Positions 52,327 through 60,825 of a stretch of DNA of 64,000 bases are shown here, piece by piece; the stretch's first letter is position 1; each line of letters begins with the position of its first letter. The position numbers and the translations under genes are program-made. The notes under the pieces were generated by a model. It was given only the letters and a program-made list of their open reading frames with translations, did no database searches and was not told where the DNA came from. Source of the stretch: an uncultured Eubacteriales bacterium (GTDB lineage: Bacteria > Bacillota > Clostridia > TANB77 > CAG-508); assembly GCA_902492015.1 (NCBI GenBank), contig CABUJR010000003.1, forward strand, positions 99,151 to 163,150. Reading direction: 5' to 3'.

Positions 52327-53556
52327 ATGAGAAGATTTATAGAGAACTTTATAACCTTTATTTTAATATTTTTAATAATTATTATATTTGGTGGAACTGT
52401 ATTTTTTTCACTAGATGTATTTGGTGTTATACAAGTACCAGAGAAATATAGTTTAGCTTCATTACTTTACTCAAAAATAGAAGTTATTGCTACAGGAGAA
52501 AATTTAACAGATGATATAATTCGAGATGATTTTAATACTAAAGATGAAATTACAGAAAATGAAGATATTATTGAAAATGTTTCTGAAACAGAAGAAGTTT
52601 CTGCAGAAGATTATAAAGATCCATTAGAGGAACTTGAACGACTAAAAGAAGAACAAAATTTAACTAATTATCAATCAAGTCAAACAGTAAATGTAAATAA
52701 CTTTTATTATGAGCAATTAGATGAATATGGAAAAATAATATATGATAAATTATATGAAAATATAGATAAATTAAAAACAGGTACTTATGAAGCAGATTTT
52801 GGAACAGAGTTTAATGATTTATTACATGAAGAAAATGGAACAGAAGTGTTAAATAATGCTTTTCAGCTTGCAATAAATGCACTAACTTTTGATAATACAG
52901 ATTTGTTTTATATTGATGTAACAAAAATAAATTTACTAACAGAAATTACAACAAGAGCTTTTTCTACTACATATAGAGTGAAAATCGGTGGAAATGGTCA
53001 AAGTTATTTAGCTGATGGATTTTGGGATGAAGAATATGTAAATATCGCTTTAGGATATGTAGAAGATGTGAAAAACAATATTATTGAAAAAACAACAGGT
53101 AAAGACCAAATAGAACAAATAAAAATAGTTCATGATTACTTAGTAGATACAGTAGAATATGATTTAGAAGCAGGAAGTAATATTTATAATATATATGGAA
53201 CATTAATAGATAAAAGGGCAGTTTGCGAAGGATATGCAAGAGCATTTAAGTATATTTTAGATGATTTAGAAATTCCGACAGTAATTGCATGTGGATTAGC
53301 AAAAAATAGTGCAGGAATTACAGAGACACATGCTTGGAATTATGTTCAATTAGAAGATGGACAGTGGTATGCTATTGATGTAACTTGGGATGACCCAGTA
53401 ATAATAGGCAGTGGAATAATTAATGATACAATAAAATATCAATACTTTTTAAAAGGAGCAAATAAATTTTTTGAAGATCATTTTGAAGATGGAAATATTG
53501 TAGGAGAAGCAGATTTTGAATATCCTAAATTAAGTGTATTAGATTATTATAATTAA
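52327..53556 (+). CDS. membrane-anchored transglutaminase-like protein
   Basis: 409 residues: one N-terminal membrane span (about residues 8-30), an acidic linker (about 60-120), then an extracytoplasmic transglutaminase-like (papain-fold) domain. The Cys is in KRAVCEGYARAFKYIL, the His in ETHAWNYVQLEDGQWYAID and the Asp in DVTWDDP, the standard Cys-His-Asp triad. Such proteins are usually surface peptidases or cross-linkers of unknown target. It sits between ogg and addB. Confidence 0.88.
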   Translation: MRRFIENFITFILIFLIIIIFGGTVFFSLDVFGVIQVPEKYSLASLLYSKIEVIATGENLTDDIIRDDFNTKDEITENEDIIENVSETEEVSAEDYKDPLEELERLKEEQNLTNYQSSQTVNVNNFYYEQLDEYGKIIYDKLYENIDKLKTGTYEADFGTEFNDLLHEENGTEVLNNAFQLAINALTFDNTDLFYIDVTKINLLTEITTRAFSTTYRVKIGGNGQSYLADGFWDEEYVNIALGYVEDVKNNIIEKTTGKDQIEQIKIVHDYLVDTVEYDLEAGSNIYNIYGTLIDKRAVCEGYARAFKYILDDLEIPTVIACGLAKNSAGITETHAWNYVQLEDGQWYAIDVTWDDPVIIGSGIINDTIKYQYFLKGANKFFEDHFEDGNIVGEADFEYPKLSVLDYYN

Positions 53557-53569
53557 AAGGAAAGTATAA

Positions 53570-56500
53570 ATGAAATTAGAATTAATTTTAGGAAGAAGCG
53601 GAGTAGGAAAAAGTGAATATATATATGATTCTATATCTAAACAAATAGGCGAAAAAAAGATATTTCTTATTGTTCCAGAACAGGCAAATCTTTCTGCTGA
53701 AAGAAAATTGTTCGAAAAATCAAATAAAACTAGTCTTATAGATGTGGAAGTATTAACGTTAAGTAGGATGGCATATCGTGTAGCTTCAGAAGTTGGTGGT
53801 AATTTAAACCACCTTTCTGAGGCTGGAAAAGATATGCTTATTTTTGATATATTATCTAATGAAAAAAATAACTTAAAATTTTTAGGAAAAACTGAAAAAA
53901 ATATTGATATAGTAAATAGGATGTTTACTGAATTTAAAAAACATGAAATAAGCATTCAAAAACTAATGGATATAAAAACTAAAGAAGAATATACAAATTT
54001 AAAATTAAAAGATATTACTAATTTGTATGAAAAATATGAAGAAAAAATTAATAAAAACTTTCTGGATGAAAATGATAGTTTATCAATACTTGCAAAAGAT
54101 TTAGATAAAACAGATATGTTTGATAATTCTGTTATTTATATAGATGAATTTTTAGGTTTTACTAAACAAGAATATAATATATTTGAAAAATTATTGCAAA
54201 AAGTAAGTTGTGTAACTGTTGCTATACCAATTAATGATTTAGAAGATAAATCTAATAAAGAATCAGATATTTTTTATTTTAATAAAGTGTATGCAAATAA
54301 ATTAATAGATATAGCTAAAAAGTATAATTCAGAAATTGAAATAAAATATTTAAAAGATACTCTAAGATTCAAAAATGAAGAAATAAAATTTTTAGAAGAA
54401 AATTTTGACAAAACAAATAAAAAATATGAAAATCAAGTGAATAATATAAAATTATTTTTAGCTAACAATCCATATACAGAAATTGAAAATATTGCTATAA
54501 ATATACACAATTTGGTTAAAAATTGTGGATATCATTATAACGAAATCGGAATTATTGCAGAAGATTTAGATAAATATTCAGAAGATGCTAAAGCCATATT
54601 TAGAAAGTATGAAATACCATTATTTATAGATGATAAAAAAGAATTGAATCAAAATATTTTAGTAAAATTTATTTTAGCAATGCTTGAAATTTTTTCTAAT
54701 AATTGGTCTTATGAATCAGTTTTTAATTATTTGAAAACAGGTTTATTGGAAATAGAAAAAGAAGATATTTATTTATTAGAAAATTATTGTCAAAAATGGG
54801 GGATAAAAGGCAGTAAATGGTATAATAAACCTTTTAGTTATGAAACTATAAATGAAAAACAAGAAAAATTAGAAACTCTAAGAAATAAAATTGTTGAGCC
54901 TTTATTAGAATTTAAAAAAAGAGTTTCAAATAACAAAACAGCAACTCAAATAACAAAAGAAATTTACAATTTTTTAATACAAAATAGTATAAGTGAAACT
55001 TTAAATCAAAAATTGAAAAAATATAATGAACAAGAAATTTCTGATGAATATAATACAAGTTATAAATTATTAGTTGGAATTTTAGAAGATATATGCTTGA
55101 TTTTTAAAGATGAGAAAATGAGTTTTGATAGGTATAAAGATTTATTACAAGTGGGGCTTAGTGCATCAAAACTTGGAAAAATTCCTGCGACTCAAGACCA
55201 AGTTGTATTTGGAGATACTGAAAGAACTAGAAGTAACAAATTAAAAGTTTTATTTATAATTGGTATAAATGATGGAAGTTTTCCTAAAGTAAATAAAGAA
55301 GAGGGATTTTTAAATGATAATGATAGAGAACTTTTAAAAGAAGCTGGAATAGAACTTGCTAAAACCTCAATAGATAGTCTATATGAAGAACAATTTAATA
55401 TTTATAGGACATTAACAATTCCAGAAGAATTACTATTTCTTTCTTATTCTTCTTCAGATAAACAAGGAATGTCAATTAGACCTTCAATATTAATTAAAAA
55501 GATAAAAAAATTGTTTCCAAAACTTGAAGAAGAAAGTGATATAATTAAAAGAAAATCTTGCATAACAAATGAACTGGGAACTTTTGAAGAGGCCATGAGT
55601 CTTTATAAAGAATATTTAGAAGGAAAAGAGATTCCAAAAGATTGGGAAGATATTATTAGATATTTTTATTCAGAAAATAAAAATAAATTTAAAAAAGCAA
55701 TTTCTGGTATATATTATACAAATAAGGCAGAAGATATTAATACAGAAAATATAGAAAATTTATATGGAAATTATTTAAAAACTAGTGTTTCTAGATTAGA
55801 GACTTACAGAAAATGTCCTTTTTCTTTTCATTTAACTTATGGCTTGAAATTGAAAGAAAAAGATGAGTTAAAAATGGAAGCAGTTGATACAGGTTCTTTT
55901 ATGCATGAAGTAATTGATTTATTTTTTAAAAATCTTGATGAAAATGATTTGAATTTAAAAGAAATAACAGATGAAGAAATTTTACAAATTGTAAGTAGTA
56001 TAATAAGAGAATTACTTGAAACTTCTAAGTACTACATTTTTTCAAGTTCTGCAAAATATAGATTATTAACTAGAAGGCTAAAAAAAGTAGTTTATAAATC
56101 TATTTGCTATATAGTTTATTCTTTAAAATATAGTGATTTTAAAATTTTAGGACATGAAGTAGAATTTAGTAATACAGGAGAATATAAGAACATAAAATTA
56201 GAAGTAGAAAACAAGAAAGTTGAGATTACAGGAAAGATTGATAGAGTTGATATTGCCAAATTATCTGATAAACAGTATGTTAGAATAATAGATTATAAAT
56301 CTTCAAGCAAAGATTTAGATTTAAATCAAGTTTTAGCAGGTATTCAGATACAGCTTATTACATATTTAGATGCAATAGGAGAGCAAACTTTTTTTGAACC
56401 AAGTGGAATATTATATATGGGACTTATTGATAATGTGGTAAAAGATGCAAAGAATTTAACTGAAGAAGAGATTGAAAATAAAATTAGAAGTAATTTTAGA

Positions 56501-56830
56501 ATGAAAGGTTTAATTTTAGCTGATGTTAGTATCATAAAAATGATGGATAATAAACTTCAAACTGGTTCTTCAGATATTGTTCCTATATATATTAATAAAG
56601 ATGGTACAATTTCTGAAAAGAAATCAAGTGTAATCAATAAAGATGATTTTGATAAACTTCAAGCCCAGGTTAAAGATATAATAAAAGAAATTTCTAAGGA
56701 AATATTAAAAGGAAGAATAGATATAAAACCTTATTATTATAAGGGAAAAACTGGTTGTGATTATTGTAAATACAAGACTATTTGTATGTTTAATACAAAT
56801 ATCAAAGGAAACGAATATAATTACATATAA
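53570..56830 (+). CDS. addB: ATP-dependent helicase/nuclease subunit B (AddB)
   Basis: Subunit of the AddAB double-strand-break-repair helicase-nuclease. 1086 residues with Walker A-like GRSGVGKSEYIYDSI (about residues 8-22), a helicase-like core, and a C-terminal RecB-type nuclease domain (GKIDRVD and IIDYKSSSKD). The 4Fe-4S cysteines are visible: CPFSF with the C-terminal CDYCKYKTIC. In most Firmicutes addA follows directly; here alr follows at 13 bases, and addA is not in the window. Confidence 0.94.
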   Translation: MKLELILGRSGVGKSEYIYDSISKQIGEKKIFLIVPEQANLSAERKLFEKSNKTSLIDVEVLTLSRMAYRVASEVGGNLNHLSEAGKDMLIFDILSNEKNNLKFLGKTEKNIDIVNRMFTEFKKHEISIQKLMDIKTKEEYTNLKLKDITNLYEKYEEKINKNFLDENDSLSILAKDLDKTDMFDNSVIYIDEFLGFTKQEYNIFEKLLQKVSCVTVAIPINDLEDKSNKESDIFYFNKVYANKLIDIAKKYNSEIEIKYLKDTLRFKNEEIKFLEENFDKTNKKYENQVNNIKLFLANNPYTEIENIAINIHNLVKNCGYHYNEIGIIAEDLDKYSEDAKAIFRKYEIPLFIDDKKELNQNILVKFILAMLEIFSNNWSYESVFNYLKTGLLEIEKEDIYLLENYCQKWGIKGSKWYNKPFSYETINEKQEKLETLRNKIVEPLLEFKKRVSNNKTATQITKEIYNFLIQNSISETLNQKLKKYNEQEISDEYNTSYKLLVGILEDICLIFKDEKMSFDRYKDLLQVGLSASKLGKIPATQDQVVFGDTERTRSNKLKVLFIIGINDGSFPKVNKEEGFLNDNDRELLKEAGIELAKTSIDSLYEEQFNIYRTLTIPEELLFLSYSSSDKQGMSIRPSILIKKIKKLFPKLEEESDIIKRKSCITNELGTFEEAMSLYKEYLEGKEIPKDWEDIIRYFYSENKNKFKKAISGIYYTNKAEDINTENIENLYGNYLKTSVSRLETYRKCPFSFHLTYGLKLKEKDELKMEAVDTGSFMHEVIDLFFKNLDENDLNLKEITDEEILQIVSSIIRELLETSKYYIFSSSAKYRLLTRRLKKVVYKSICYIVYSLKYSDFKILGHEVEFSNTGEYKNIKLEVENKKVEITGKIDRVDIAKLSDKQYVRIIDYKSSSKDLDLNQVLAGIQIQLITYLDAIGEQTFFEPSGILYMGLIDNVVKDAKNLTEEEIENKIRSNFRMKGLILADVSIIKMMDNKLQTGSSDIVPIYINKDGTISEKKSSVINKDDFDKLQAQVKDIIKEISKEILKGRIDIKPYYYKGKTGCDYCKYKTICMFNTNIKGNEYNYI

Positions 56831-56843
56831 GAAAGGAAATTTT

Positions 56844-57935
56844 ATGGATATTACAAGACCTACTGTTATGGAAATTAATTTAAAAAATTTTGAATATAAT
56901 ATAACACAAATTAAAGAAAAACTAGAAGATGGTGTTAAGATAATGCCGGTTATAAAAGCAAATGCTTATGGGACATATATAAATAAGGTAAATGAAGTTT
57001 TAAATAAATTTGACATAGTTGCTGTTGCAATAGTTGATGAGGCAGTAGAACTTAGAAAACAAGGATATAATAAAGAGATTTTTGTACTTAATCAACCATA
57101 TAAAGATGAAATTGAAAAAATTATAAAATACAATATTTCAATAGGAATAAGTTCAGATTCTTTTGTGGAAGAACTTGGAAAAATAGGAAAAGAAGTTGTA
57201 GTTCATATAGAAATTGGAACTGGAATGGGAAGAACTGGAATTAATCCATCAAGAACAAAAGAATATATTGAAAAATTAAAGAAATATAAAAATATAAATG
57301 TAGAGGGAATATATACACATCTTTCATCAGCAGATTGCGATTTTGATTATACGAATAAACAAATAGAAGGTTTTGAAAAAGCAGTTTCTGTTGCTAAAGA
57401 AAATTTAGATAATTTGAAATATATACATGCTTCTGCATCAAATGGGATTTTAAATTTTCCAAAAGCTTATTATAATTTAGTAAGACCTGGAATGATTTTG
57501 TATGGTTATAAATCTTGTGATGATATAAATGGAAAAATTAATTTAAAGCCTGTATGTAAGTTAAAGTCTAAAATAACTTTTTTGAAAGAAGTGGAAAAGG
57601 GAATTTCCATAGGTTATTCAAGAAGTTTTATAACTACTAGAAAGACTAAAATAGCAACAGTTCCAATTGGGTATGCAGATGGTTTAAAAAGAGCTCTTTC
57701 AAATACAGGAGAAGTTGTAATAAATGGAAAAAAAGCTAATATTATAGGAAAAATTTGTATGGATAGTTTTATGGTAGATGTTACAGATTTAGAAGATGTA
57801 AGTATTGGAGATGATGTATATATTTGGGATAATGAGATAATAACAGTTGATGAAATTGCCCAAATTTGCAATACAATTAATTATGAAATTATAAGTACAA
57901 TTTCAGATAGAGTTCCAAGAGTTTATATAAAATAG
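56844..57935 (+). CDS. alr: alanine racemase
   Basis: PLP enzyme that makes D-alanine for peptidoglycan. 363 residues. The PLP lysine is in VIKANAYGTY, and the second catalytic base, Tyr, in PIGYADGLKRALSN. The start at 56844 follows AGAAAGGAAA; the open frame extends back to 56757 but that overlaps addB. Its place in a DNA-repair operon is unusual, and it supplies D-Ala to the pathway begun by murE-mraY-murG. Confidence 0.95.
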   Translation: MDITRPTVMEINLKNFEYNITQIKEKLEDGVKIMPVIKANAYGTYINKVNEVLNKFDIVAVAIVDEAVELRKQGYNKEIFVLNQPYKDEIEKIIKYNISIGISSDSFVEELGKIGKEVVVHIEIGTGMGRTGINPSRTKEYIEKLKKYKNINVEGIYTHLSSADCDFDYTNKQIEGFEKAVSVAKENLDNLKYIHASASNGILNFPKAYYNLVRPGMILYGYKSCDDINGKINLKPVCKLKSKITFLKEVEKGISIGYSRSFITTRKTKIATVPIGYADGLKRALSNTGEVVINGKKANIIGKICMDSFMVDVTDLEDVSIGDDVYIWDNEIITVDEIAQICNTINYEIISTISDRVPRVYIK

Positions 57936-57948
57936 TAATAAAGGTGGT

Positions 57949-58746
57949 ATGGTTTTGGATATTTTTAATAATGAAAAAATTTTATATAATAAAAAAAATG
58001 GTATAGAATATATACAATTTAAGAGATTATTGGAGTATGGGATTAAACACGCTTATACTTTAAAAGGAGAAAACATTAATTTCCGTAGTACTGCTCCTGA
58101 GATGCAAGAAAGTTATAAAAAAATTTTTGGAGCTATTGGACTAGATGTAAAAACAATGATGAAACCTATACAGAAACATACTTCAAATGTGAAATGTATT
58201 GATGAATTTTTGGATAAGGAAAAACTAGAAAATATAGATGGATTAATTACGGACAAAACTAATCTAGCAATTACGACAACAAATGCAGATTGTATTTTAT
58301 TTATGTTTTATGATCCTGTAAAAAAAGTAATTGCAAATATTCATTCTGGTTGGAGAGGTACTTTTCAAAAAATTTCAGAAAAATGTGTAATAAAAATGAT
58401 AAATTATTATAAATGTAAACCAGAGGATATAATATGTTGTATCTGTCCAAGCATACGTAAATGCCATTTTGAAGTTGAAGAAGATGTAAAAGTTTTATGT
58501 GAGAACATTTTCAAGTTTACAGAAAGAACTCATGAATTTATAGAAAAAGGAAATGAAGTTAAAGGTATACAAAAATATATGATAGACACAGTTTTAATTA
58601 ACAAGATTTTGTTAAAAGAATTAGGATTAAGAGAAGAAAATATTATAGATTGTGATATATGCAGTGTATGCAATAGTAATAAAATTTCTTCATATAGATC
58701 AGAGGGAAAAGACTTTAAGCTTGCAACAGCCATAATTAGTTTATAA
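57949..58746 (+). CDS. pgeF: YfiH/LACC1-type purine nucleoside phosphorylase-like (polyphenol oxidase fold)
   Basis: Cu/Zn-binding protein of the YfiH (DUF152) family, known as multi-functional purine nucleoside phosphorylase/adenosine deaminase or peptidoglycan-editing factor. Metal ligands are visible: QKHTSNVK, ADCILFMFYD and IHSGWRGTF. 265 residues from ATG 57949. That ATG is very close to AAAGGTGG (57940-57947); a TTG at 57955 would be better spaced, so the start may be two residues later. The PgeF role would fit the neighbouring wall gene alr. Confidence 0.85.
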   Translation: MVLDIFNNEKILYNKKNGIEYIQFKRLLEYGIKHAYTLKGENINFRSTAPEMQESYKKIFGAIGLDVKTMMKPIQKHTSNVKCIDEFLDKEKLENIDGLITDKTNLAITTTNADCILFMFYDPVKKVIANIHSGWRGTFQKISEKCVIKMINYYKCKPEDIICCICPSIRKCHFEVEEDVKVLCENIFKFTERTHEFIEKGNEVKGIQKYMIDTVLINKILLKELGLREENIIDCDICSVCNSNKISSYRSEGKDFKLATAIISL

Positions 58747-58783
58747 AATGTTTTATTTGTGATATGAGAGGATGTTGAAATAA

Positions 58784-59350
58784 ATGTATAATGATTTGGA
58801 AGAATTAAATGAGATTGTAAAAAAATGTAATAAATGTGAACTTTGCCAAAAAAGAACAAATACAGTATTTGGAACAGGAAATAAAGAAGCTGATATAATG
58901 TTTATTGGAGAAGGTCCAGGTGCAGATGAAGATAGAGAAGGAATACCTTTTGTTGGAAAAGCTGGAAAACTTATGAATCAAGCATTTATTGGTTTAGGAA
59001 TTTCAAGAGAATTAGTATATATTTCTAATATAGTTAAATGTAGACCACCCAATAATAGAACACCACTAAAAGAAGAAGCTATGGCATGTTTAGATTATTT
59101 AAGAAATCAGGTAATGGTAATAAAACCTAAAATAATAGTTTTACTTGGGAGTACAGCACTAAAGAATATTTTAGGAGATGAATATGGAATAACAGCTTCT
59201 AGAGGAAAATGGATAGAAAAGAAAGGAATAAAATACATGCCAACTTTTCATCCAGCAGCATTACTTAGAGATGAAAGTAAAAAAATAGATTTTTGGAATG
59301 ATTTAGAATTAGTGAAAAAAGAAGCTGAGAAACAAAATCTAAAAATATAA
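58784..59350 (+). CDS. uracil-DNA glycosylase, family 4
   Basis: 188 residues with the family-4 motif GEGPGADEDREGIPFVGKAG (about residues 45-64), the C-terminal HPAALLRD motif, and the four Fe-S cysteines (CNKCELC at the N-terminus and C near NIVKCRPP plus AMACLDY). It removes uracil from DNA. It is the last gene of the operon with ogg and addB, making it a repair-rich operon. A terminator follows. Confidence 0.93.
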   Translation: MYNDLEELNEIVKKCNKCELCQKRTNTVFGTGNKEADIMFIGEGPGADEDREGIPFVGKAGKLMNQAFIGLGISRELVYISNIVKCRPPNNRTPLKEEAMACLDYLRNQVMVIKPKIIVLLGSTALKNILGDEYGITASRGKWIEKKGIKYMPTFHPAALLRDESKKIDFWNDLELVKKEAEKQNLKI

Positions 59351-59374
59351 TTACATCATAGAGGTAAATAAAAA

Positions 59375-59413
59375 AAGACATTTGCAAAAATATTTTACAA
59401 ATGTCTTCTTTTA
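59375..59413. terminator. terminator between convergent genes
   Basis: AAGACATTTG (59375-59384) pairs with CAAATGTCTT (59398-59407), with A-rich and T-rich flanks, so it can serve both the operon and the opposing gene. Confidence 0.75.
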
Positions 59414-59417
59414 GCTT

Positions 59418-60551
59418 TTAATAATTTTTTTCTCTTATCTTTTCTTCAAATAGTAATTTTAGTTTCCTAAATAATCTTTTAAAAAATTGAAACCCATAAG
59501 TGTTTTCTTCTATATTTGAAAGCTCATTAGTTAGAGAATCAAGAGCTAGAATATTTCCATATTTTAGGATAAATTCTTTTTTTTCGTCTAATTTATTCAT
59601 CATGTCTATATAAAAATCATTAAAAAAGTTATAATTGTTTGTTGTTATAAGAACATGTTTAAAATTATATAAATTGTATTGAAAATTTTTAACATCTTCT
59701 AGTGTTTTTATAGAGTTTAGTTCATTATTAAAACAATTAACAATAATTAAATTTTGGGTTTCTAAAGTTTTTTCAAAAATAATATTTTTAAGAGCATCAA
59801 TTCTTGCATTTATTCTTTTTATTTTATCTAAGTTTTTTAATTCTTCTGATGAAACAGATAATTTATAAGTTTCTTCTGAAAGTCTTGATTCATATTCTAA
59901 AATTAAATCAAAGTTTTTTTCAATCTGTGCATAAGTTTTAGCATTTGACTTTGCAATAAATGTATTTTTAAATACATCATTACTGTAAAGAGTACTATGA
60001 TATAAAGGGTATGTACCAGTAAAATAAGTCATTTCATTTATTAAAGCTGTTTGTAAAGGATAAAAATCGGGACTTTCTGTTGAAAGTTCCATATTGTAAT
60101 ATTTTACTGTATCTAACTGAGCATTTGAAGCAATAGCAGCCATTTGTTGAACTGCGGCTTCATTTAATCCCATACCATTATTATTTGAACCTTCTAAATT
60201 ATAAAGACCTAGTCTAAGTAATTTCCCATGTTTATTTTTTAAAGTTTGAATAAAATGTAGACATTCATGTAGAGCAAGGGCATTTATATTGTCTAAGTCC
60301 ATGTCTTTACTAAAATATATAGAATTATTTTTATAAAAATATTTAGCCATAGTCATATTATCAGGCATTTCTGCTATATACATGTTTAGTCTTGCTATTG
60401 AAATAAATAAATCACTTTGATTTAAATTATGTTCTGGAAAAGCTTTAGATATTTTTTCAGAAATACTTGAAGCAATTTTGTTTATTTCCAATGTGTTTAA
60501 TTGACCAATAACTTTTATACCTTCTTTTTTTAAAGTAGAATTTATACTCAT
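59418..60551 (-). CDS. hypothetical protein with HExxH metallopeptidase-like motif
   Basis: A 377-residue protein that I cannot place in a named family. Residues about 91-97 (LALHECLHFIQ) give the HExxH zinc motif, and about 30 residues later GMGLNEAAVQQMAA has the N-E-A placement of a gluzincin third ligand. It has a helical C-terminal half with a basic end (FFKRLFRKLKLLFEEKIREK) and no signal peptide, so it is presumably cytosolic. AAGGAG precedes the ATG. The upstream gap (60552-60825) separates it from the divergent secreted protease gene. Predicted metallopeptidase by motif only. Confidence 0.7.
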   Translation of the reverse strand: MSINSTLKKEGIKVIGQLNTLEINKIASSISEKISKAFPEHNLNQSDLFISIARLNMYIAEMPDNMTMAKYFYKNNSIYFSKDMDLDNINALALHECLHFIQTLKNKHGKLLRLGLYNLEGSNNNGMGLNEAAVQQMAAIASNAQLDTVKYYNMELSTESPDFYPLQTALINEMTYFTGTYPLYHSTLYSNDVFKNTFIAKSNAKTYAQIEKNFDLILEYESRLSEETYKLSVSSEELKNLDKIKRINARIDALKNIIFEKTLETQNLIIVNCFNNELNSIKTLEDVKNFQYNLYNFKHVLITTNNYNFFNDFYIDMMNKLDEKKEFILKYGNILALDSLTNELSNIEENTYGFQFFKRLFRKLKLLFEEKIREKNY

Positions 60552-60825
60552 CTAAAACTCCTTAAATCTTTCGTATATGTATATTATACAACAAAAAAAA
60601 TAAATAAACATATCAGCAATATTAAGAAAATATTACAATTATGTTACAAAAATAATGTTACTAAAATTTAATAAAACAAAAATAAAACTCTTATATATAG
60701 GTTTTCCGTAAATAATAAGTAATCCTTATAAACTTAAAACTGCTGAAACTACTGGAATAGAGCTTGATTTAGTGAAAAAAAAAGCCTATACTTATATTAG
60801 ATTGAAAATTAAAGGTGAGGAGCTA

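Noticed and set aside
56757..56843. 29-residue N-terminal extension of alanine racemase
   Set aside because: It overlaps the 3' end of addB and is not part of the conserved protein; the start at 56844 has GAAAGGAAA.
60552..60825. Riboswitch (for example cyclic-di-GMP) in the leader of the papain gene
   Set aside because: I could not match the conserved core of any riboswitch class that I know; a covariance search would be decisive.
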